Assembly (NCBI GenBank): GCA_015657535.1
Contig: JADHZB010000278.1
Span: forward strand, 1-41,500
From: Nephromyces sp. MM_2019
Lineage: Eukaryota > Apicomplexa > Aconoidasida > Nephromycida
Length of the DNA: 41,500 nt
Direction: 5' to 3'
Positions within the stretch are counted from its first letter, which is position 1; each line of letters opens with the position of its first letter. The notes under the pieces were generated by a model. That model was not told the origin of the DNA. It saw nothing but the letters and a program-made list of their open reading frames with translations, and did no database searches. Shown in pieces: positions 34,828 to 41,500 of this stretch. The position numbers and the translations under genes were made by a program.

Positions 34828-37166
34828 CCTTGTAACATTTTTTTGTTATTTATGTATAGATTAAATTGTCTATAATATGAAATTTAGGTACTATATGTGT
34901 ATTATAAACATGCAAATTTTTTCATATTTACTGAAAGTAATTATTGAATTTTGTGTGTCGGTATGAAATTATAAATAAATGAAAAAGCTCAGAAATTCAG
35001 ATTTCTTGATAGAATGTTATATTTGTTTATTTGCTTGATATATACTTATTTATATATCTTAATTCAAGCATTAATTTAATTAACAATTACATTTCTATAT
35101 TGTTTCGAATACCAAATAAACTAATAATGGATTCAAATTCATATAAAAACGCAATATTTTGCATATTTTAAAATATTAATTACTATCTAACAGGATACAA
35201 TTGACGCAACTTTCGAGTTCTTTGACCCACAAGAAGAAGATTTCACAACTATATCAAGTTTAATACAAAATTGTGAATCATTTTCATCTACATCTGTTAA
35301 TGTTGAAATATTATCCAAAGTAATTAGCGAGCAAGTAAGCTAATATTTAATATATATATGATCGAATAATTTCAATTTTATTTTTGGCAAATTAATAAAA
35401 ATTCTTTAAGAAATTACTGAAACTAAAAAATCTTCTTATATAAGATTCTAAACTAACATACAATGTTTCAATATCCAAAGAATATAATATATGAGCTTTC
35501 ATGGTTTTCAGATACAGTATAATCAATTTTAATTGTTTTACTTATCTATCTTGTTTATGTTTACTAATTTTAATTATTTATTATAGCTAATACACATGGT
35601 CATTGATATATATACGACAAAAATGTAACTTACTCTTTTTTTTTTGACTTTTTTTTTAGGGTAATATTGGGTTAACATTAAAATCAGATAGGGATGATGC
35701 AGAAAGTATAGTTGGAATCTTCTCAGTAATCAATTGGGATCAATATAATGAATTAGAAAGTTTGAAACAAGGCATAACAAAGCTATGCAGGTTTATTACT
35801 ATTAAATTATTTTGCTAGAATATTTGATATATATGTTCAGTTATGAATTTGTTTTACTTATATTAATATAATTGTTACTTCTGCAAAATTATAATCATAT
35901 TTTACATACCAATTCAGAAAACATGGAAAAGATCAATTACTCCTTAATAAATTGGGTAAGATTCATACTTTCACATAGTTTCTAGATAATGCAATTATCT
36001 CAAGATTTTCTTTAACTTCTTTCAAATTAACTTGTTAAAACATTCAGATAATTTGATATCGGATACTAAAAATATATTTGGATTTGTAATAAATGATCGA
36101 TTCCTAAATCTTCCTGCAAGCCTTATAACACAATCTTATGAAGTTTTAATAGATGATATATCCTGGTCTCAAACGACACCTGTAATTTAAATTCATATCT
36201 TAGTATACTCTTTTATAAACCTTAATATTTTTTCAATGTCTATTTAAAAAATTATTTAGGAGATGCCCGATGATGAAAGACCCTTTTATTTCTACACACA
36301 CATGATTGTCCTTTCCACGTAAGAAATTTTAGGTTACTAAATATGCAACTTATTATTTAAAGATAGATTTTAATTGCTTTTTAGTTAGAATTATATTTGT
36401 ATACTCTATGTATAAAACACAATTATTCCCTAAAAATATTTCCACAATTTTTCAAGATTTTATACTGATGATAACAATCAATCGGGGAAAAAAATGAAAC
36501 CTTTAGAGAATGGAGACTTTTATGGTAGAATTACACATTCAAGCTAATTTGATTCCTCAATACCTTAATGTAAATTTTGCCCAAAACATTTTTATTAAGG
36601 TGAAAATATAGCTTATCGCAAATTTGAAGATCAAGAATTTATCAAAAAAGCTATCTGGAAAATGTCTTGGCCAACTAATCAAACAGTACGTTTTTTCACA
36701 GTTTTATGACAGCTATTGAATTTGTAATTTTAGTTTTTTCTTAGCATAATTTTATTTCACTTTTCTTGTAGACATCTCTTATCCTTCATTTAAATTTTAT
36801 TACATAATTTTATAAATTTTACTTCATCTTCAAAGTTCAACACCGTTTAATATTTTTTATTTAATTAGTTTTTTTTTGAAATACATAACTTTCTTCCTTA
36901 CTTCTTCTTTAGGTAAGGCTTAACAACATAAATGAGCCTAACGTTCCTGATCCACAGTCTCAACAAGCTAAACCTTATTCGGAGCATCATATGGTAATGC
37001 TTGGAAAATGCCTATAAAAACCCTATTTATGTTTAATAACCACGAAACAAAAATTTATTTCTACTTACAGATCTATATTATCCCCTATGACTCATTTAAG
37101 GGCTTAACTAAAAAACTGAAGAAATTAGAGCCTTTCACGAAAGGTACAAAGGTTGAACCAATATAA
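34491..37166 (+). CDS. BCP1: BCP1/BCCIP family protein
   Basis: Ten exons: 34491-34598, 35194-35334, 35660-35790, 35918-35955, 36048-36181, 36260-36318, 36457-36524, 36600-36685, 36913-36993, 37071-37166. They give 313 residues, close to the family size. Yeast Bcp1 is a nuclear chaperone for ribosomal protein uL14 and acts in nuclear export; the human homologue BCCIP also takes part in genome maintenance and ribosome biogenesis. Family features: a Ser/Asp-rich N-terminus, FEFFDPQEEDF (42-52), GLTLKSDRDDAESIVGIFSV, FVINDRFLNLPASLITQSYE then LIDDISW, and FYFYTHMIVLST. All junctions keep phase. Donors are GTAACT, GTAAGC, GTTTAT, GTAAGA, GTAATT, GTAAGA, GTAGAA, GTACGT and GTAATG. The introns are short (75-595 bp) and AT-rich, without long TG/CA tracts. 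TTGCAG just before GAA-ATG suggests a 5'UTR intron, so an upstream coding start cannot be excluded. Confidence 0.9.
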
Positions 37167-38600
37167 AATTAATCATACATAAATGAAACATGAGCTAGAA
37201 TTCAAATATAAATAATACACATTGAAATTTTAGTCATTAAGTTGAGCTGAAATAAAACAACCTTTCATATTCAAATTAAAATATTTGCCAACAAAAGTAT
37301 ATTTTATATGATATAATTTATATAAAAATGAATAAAGATGCAAATTTTGTTCAAAATGATATAGTAATCTTTCAGAAATAAAATGATCTATTTTTAGAAC
37401 ATATAGTAAGGATAATTACGTTGTACCAGTTTCAATTTGGGTAGGATTGATCTATTGAATTAAATTATCGAATACTAAAATCGATTGATATCTGATGCTC
37501 AAAAGTATTTAATAATTTTTGAATCTGTTTGTACTTAATTCCAAAGAAAAACGATATGTGAAAGAATAACTTAAATAGCTTTATATAGTTACGTCAAGAA
37601 ACCAAATTTATATTAAAGTTTAAAATTAGATTGCTGTTTAAAAAATTAAACAAGAAAACTAAGCTTCTTCAGTCTAAAGTAGTTTTTCAAAGCCTGATTA
37701 GGTTTGCAAGCATTCAACTAATATGAGAAAAAGCTATTCCAGGTGAATGTTACTCATATTTGTAGAAATGATAAACCAAATGTGTTACAAATTGATGTAA
37801 CATAATGGTGCAAAACTTAAAATTTTTAGCAATATTAAGATTCTTTCAGCTAATAAATACAAGCTGACTTTACAGCGGTTGACAAACATTTTTAAATTGC
37901 AATAGTTTAACTTTTGAATTATAATTTGTATTATTCCTAATTAATTCAAACTTATCTAAATATACTAAGTTTCCAAATAGATCATTGAGACCGATAAGAT
38001 GAAATACATAAGTTTTTAAAATTATAATAAACAGAACAAGAATTTATATTATTTATATTACAAAATTTGTGTCAAATGACCTTATCTTTGAAGAATTTAG
38101 ATGAAAATTACTAAATTAAAATAAATTTCATTGAGTAATCTTGCTCAATATAGCCAAGAGAAAATAAACAGTTCAATCAATTTAACACCCTCACTATTTT
38201 GTTTAACTGATATGCGAATAGACCAAGAACATCACTTGAAATGAAAAAGTGTTTAAATCTACTAGAAAGCTGTGGACTTAAGCATTTGTATTGTATAATT
38301 TTTTTGTGAGATAATTATGAATGTTAGATAACTAGCCTATGAGATATGTCTTCAATTCACTACAGAGGAGAACAACTATCAACATATGTTTGAATCAAAT
38401 TAAAACACAAGTTCCGGTTATTTGCTACTTGTGAGCTTACCTGTAGCTAACTCATTGCCCACACCTTTTAGAGAGTAAAGTTCTGTTGGGTTCAGATTTG
38501 AATAGCTTATAAAATAATCCTTAGTTGTTTTTAATAAACAGTTTGATCAATGATTTTTTAATCAAAATTATTTAATATATAAAAAGAAAAGAACTCAAAA
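37167..38600. other. AT-rich intergenic region
   Basis: 1.4 kb between BCP1 and the hydrolase gene, with stops in every frame. No exon-like or RNA-like sequence is seen, and there are no TG/CA microsatellites. The sequence just before the hydrolase ATG is purine-rich (AAAAAGAAAAGAACTC). It contains no clear Shine-Dalgarno motif. Confidence 0.6.
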
Positions 38601-39599
38601 ATGCTTTCTGTATTCAAATCGTTTAGTTTGAAAATATATTATTCAGGTCAACCATCCGACCACTTTCAAAATGGGAGATTTTTCAACGATTTTAACCCTC
38701 ATAGAGATAATCAGGGATTTTTCAAAGTTGTAAAGTGGATGATCACAAGAACCCGTAGCAAATGGAATTATATAACTGAACAGGATTATGACATTCCACC
38801 CAAAAAAGTAATGGGTAGTGACTTAAGAGTAACTAATGTAGGGCATGCAACATTTCTGATTCAAACTGAGGGGCTAAACATATTAACAGATCCTATTTGG
38901 GAAGAAAGAGCAAGTCCATTTAGTTTTTTGGGACCTAGAAGATTTATGAAACCTGGAATAAAGTTTGATGACTTACCAAATGTTGACATAGTATGGATAA
39001 GTCATAATCATTATGACCACTTAAACCTCCCAACTATAGATGCTTTGTGGAAGAAATTCAATCCTAAATTTATTACCCCACTTGGTAATGACACAATTAT
39101 CAAATCCCACAATAAGGAAATAAATTGTGAAGCATATGACTGGTATCAAACAGTTCCATTAACAAAAGAAGTTAGCTTTTACTTAAGTCCAATGCAGCAT
39201 TGGTCAGCCCGGGGTTTATTTGACCGAAACAAAGCATTATGGGCATCATTAACTATCAAAACAAATTCTGGTGATATTTTTTTTGTGGGTGATACTGGAT
39301 ATGGAAATGGTAAAACGTTTGCTGGTTTCAAAAACTTGAGATTAGCTATTTTACCCATAGGTGCATACAAGCCTAATTGGATGATGCATTATGCTCACAT
39401 GTCACCGTCAGAATTTTTTAAAGCCCATAACGATTTATCCAAACCATACACTATACCGTCCCACTATGATGTTTTCAACATGGCAGACGATGAACAATTC
39501 GAAGCATCAAATGAATTGAAGAACATTTTAGACCAAAACAAGGACCACAAAGTCCATATTTTAGCTGTGGGGAATCATTTTATGGTTCCAAAGATATAA
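38601..39599 (+). CDS. NAPE-PLD-like metallo-beta-lactamase-fold hydrolase, bacterial type
   Basis: This is a single-exon gene of 332 residues. It has the full metal-binding set of the MBL fold: D97 in LTDPIW, the motif H135-x-H137-x-D139-H140 (SHNHYDH), H200 in MQHWSARG, D231 in GDTGY and H288 near the end. GHATFLI (81-87), PIGAYKPNWMM (252-262) and HMSPSEFFKAH (266-276) match NAPE-PLD and its bacterial relatives, zinc phosphodiesterases that include N-acylphosphatidylethanolamine phospholipase D. The N-terminus YYSGQPSDHFQNGRFFN is, from memory, typical of the bacterial members. No signal peptide is obvious; residues 1-12 are weakly hydrophobic and basic. Base composition is less AT-rich than the flanks, and the gene has no intron although its neighbour BCP1 has nine. 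Horizontal transfer from a bacterium is plausible but untested. The natural substrate is unknown. Confidence 0.92.
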   Translation: MLSVFKSFSLKIYYSGQPSDHFQNGRFFNDFNPHRDNQGFFKVVKWMITRTRSKWNYITEQDYDIPPKKVMGSDLRVTNVGHATFLIQTEGLNILTDPIWEERASPFSFLGPRRFMKPGIKFDDLPNVDIVWISHNHYDHLNLPTIDALWKKFNPKFITPLGNDTIIKSHNKEINCEAYDWYQTVPLTKEVSFYLSPMQHWSARGLFDRNKALWASLTIKTNSGDIFFVGDTGYGNGKTFAGFKNLRLAILPIGAYKPNWMMHYAHMSPSEFFKAHNDLSKPYTIPSHYDVFNMADDEQFEASNELKNILDQNKDHKVHILAVGNHFMVPKI

Positions 39600-41500
39600 C
39601 ACGAACTATATCTAGTCCCGATATAATAGGGAACACTTTCTCTGTTACGAGACATTTTAGCAAGCTTAGGATTTAGTATCAAATTTTTATCTAAAACTTT
39701 TCCCAAAAATAAGGGATAAAAGCACTTGCATGCCTGGAAATTTTCGCAAGAAATGTGTTCAAAACTTCCATAATTCAATTTGGAAACATCATCAAACCTC
39801 CACAGTCTTCGAAATATTGTAAACAATATACAGTATTTCTGTTTGATAAAACGTTCAATCTTCGAGGCATTTTGTCATGTTGAATTATGGAGACTTCGAA
39901 AATGTCCAGAAAATACTCATTTTTTATAAAAATGAAATGCTTTGATTAAAATACACAACATCACTTAATTATAACATACTCATTATAAAATATGTTTTGT
40001 CGGTGACATTTTTCAAAAGTTAATGAAATAACATCTGAATAGAAATTAGAATTTGCTATTATGAATTAGCATCAAATAGCAAGTTATAAGACTTATATCA
40101 GATGACGATTTTATCACTCGAATAGAAATTTAATTAATTTTTTAATTTTCTCCATTGAAGTATAGCTCTTATCCAATTAATTTTTCATATTTTTCTTTAA
40201 TATGTATAACATAGATTTGTATATACTTTTTTCAACACAATCGCAATAAGTACAATATCATCTTTCTGGAGTTTATAGAATTTTTAGACAATACTTTAGA
40301 TATATTAAAATTTGTTTTACTTAAGACAATAGGGTCCAGCTACAATTTCAGAAGTTTAGTATTTTTTTTTCAACTTTGTTTATTTTTAAGGACACTCCTA
40401 AAATACCAAAGCATTTAATTAAATTAAATAAGCTTCTTATAATCTTAATTCTATGTAAATTAATACTCTTATCCAAATTGAAGCTATAATAAAAAACAAT
40501 CAAGGTGATAATATTGGTTATATTATTAATAGAACCCTATGTAAAAAACATTCACAATTTTTCTAATCCTTACATGAAAGGCTTGAACCAATTCATTAAC
40601 GAATAAAACTTGACACTATCTAACTCTTTATAGGACATATTTCTTTCAATTTGAAAAATTCAAATTCGCAATTGAACACGAAAAATCTGTTTGTTAACCC
40701 AGGCTTTTTAAATGCTCTAAAATGCAAATGCTGCTTAAAATTTTACTTGATTATTGTTTCAATAAAACAACTAGAAAATTACCTTCATTTTTGAGTGAAT
40801 CTCAAAAACAAAGTGTGGATTTCTTATTTAAAAACAAATTAAAGCAACAATTCCCAACTACAATGTACTTTAGCTTCCATTTTTAAACAAATCCAAATTT
40901 AAGAGTTTTACATCATTTAGATTAAGCTTCAATTTACAGATGTAGTGATTGAAGGTTCATAACCACAAAAACACCAACATTAAAGAATCGAGAAAACTAA
41001 GGTGTAGTAATAGCTAAATTTAAAAAGCGTAGAAAATTCAATTCTTTCAAGTATTTGTGAAATCTTGATTATGGGCTTAAAAGCTTGTTCAAGATTTTTA
41101 GATCTGTTACCAAATCAATTATATGAGGCAATATCTATAAAGAGAACTAAACTTCTAAGTCACGCAAATCAAGATCTTCCAGTAACAATTGCCAGTATGA
41201 GCTAGCTATAGTAAAAACAATTAACGGTGTTGAGGTATATTTGCTCTGGGGGAAGATTCAATTAAAATAAGGAAATAATCAAACGTAAGCATATATTTAA
41301 AAAAATTGCGAATCAGGTAATTCCTCGTTATCAATATAATAGTTGATTTAATGCTAATTCCAAAAAATTTTACACTTTTTTATTATCAAATTTGTTATAT
41401 ACATCTTTCTAAATTTTGAAGCTATTTTATCTTCAAGGCTTTGAAAAACTGTCTGAAGTTGTGTCAATTTTTGAATTCGCTTTTATTATATACAAGTTAA
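39600..41500. other. AT-rich region downstream of the hydrolase gene
   Basis: 1.9 kb to the window end with no gene seen. A short open frame on the minus strand (39575-39826) overlaps the hydrolase end and has no recognisable content. A 12-bp inverted repeat (TCCATAATTCAA at 39767-39778 and TTGAATTATGGA at 39880-39891) lies close to the gene end. No TG/CA microsatellites occur here. Confidence 0.6.

Noticed and set aside
39575..39826. 83-codon minus-strand frame at the end of the hydrolase gene
   Set aside because: It overlaps the conserved gene end and has no recognisable content. It is probably chance.
1..41500. tRNA, rRNA and transposase genes
   Set aside because: I looked for T-loop-like GGTTCGAATC or GGTTCAAATC strings and for transposase or reverse transcriptase motifs, and saw none. 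A tRNA or domain search would be decisive.

Overview
The window is nuclear DNA of a eukaryote. Four of its genes are split by GT-AG introns, and every gene with a clear identity except one is a eukaryote-specific housekeeping gene. The DNA is very AT-rich and carries long TG/CA and TA microsatellites. I cannot name the lineage. The CCT1 and BRAP-type proteins look somewhat opisthokont-like or fungus-like to me, but that is a weak impression made without any alignment.

Layout, left to right. (1) The last exon of an unidentified + strand gene (254-310), then a small five-exon + strand gene for a putative single-span membrane protein (436-1660). (2) A single-exon DED1/DDX3-type DEAD-box helicase on the minus strand (4836-7235). 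(3) A long gene-poor AT-rich stretch with decayed repeats. (4) A five-exon G-patch protein of GPATCH4 type on the minus strand (13981-15607), with a possible alternative last exon downstream (13660-13719). (5) TCP1/CCT1, the chaperonin alpha subunit, in 12 exons on the + strand (18443-23890). (6) A greatly enlarged BRAP/ETP1-type RING + ZnF-UBP protein in 8 exons on the minus strand (24647-31182), convergent with TCP1. (7) BCP1/BCCIP in 10 exons on the + strand (34491-37166). (8) An intronless NAPE-PLD-like metallo-beta-lactamase-fold hydrolase of bacterial appearance (38601-39599). The rest is AT-rich DNA in which I see no gene.

The exon structures were built by hand from splice signals, reading phase and protein-family conservation. 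For TCP1, BRAP, BCP1 and the G-patch gene every junction keeps phase and the product length or ending is sensible. No operon-like organisation or shared pathway is visible. Several products act in RNA, ribosome or protein homeostasis (DED1, G-patch, BCP1, CCT1), but nothing suggests that their adjacency is functional.

The most unusual feature is a microsatellite-rich island at about 17.5-33.5 kb. Every TCP1 intron is largely TG- or CA-rich sequence, often starting at the splice donor itself. The BRAP homologue has three very large, in-frame, CA-rich Thr/His/Pro insertions, one of which splits the RING finger between its second and third zinc ligands. The G-patch and BCP1 genes outside the island have ordinary AT-rich introns.
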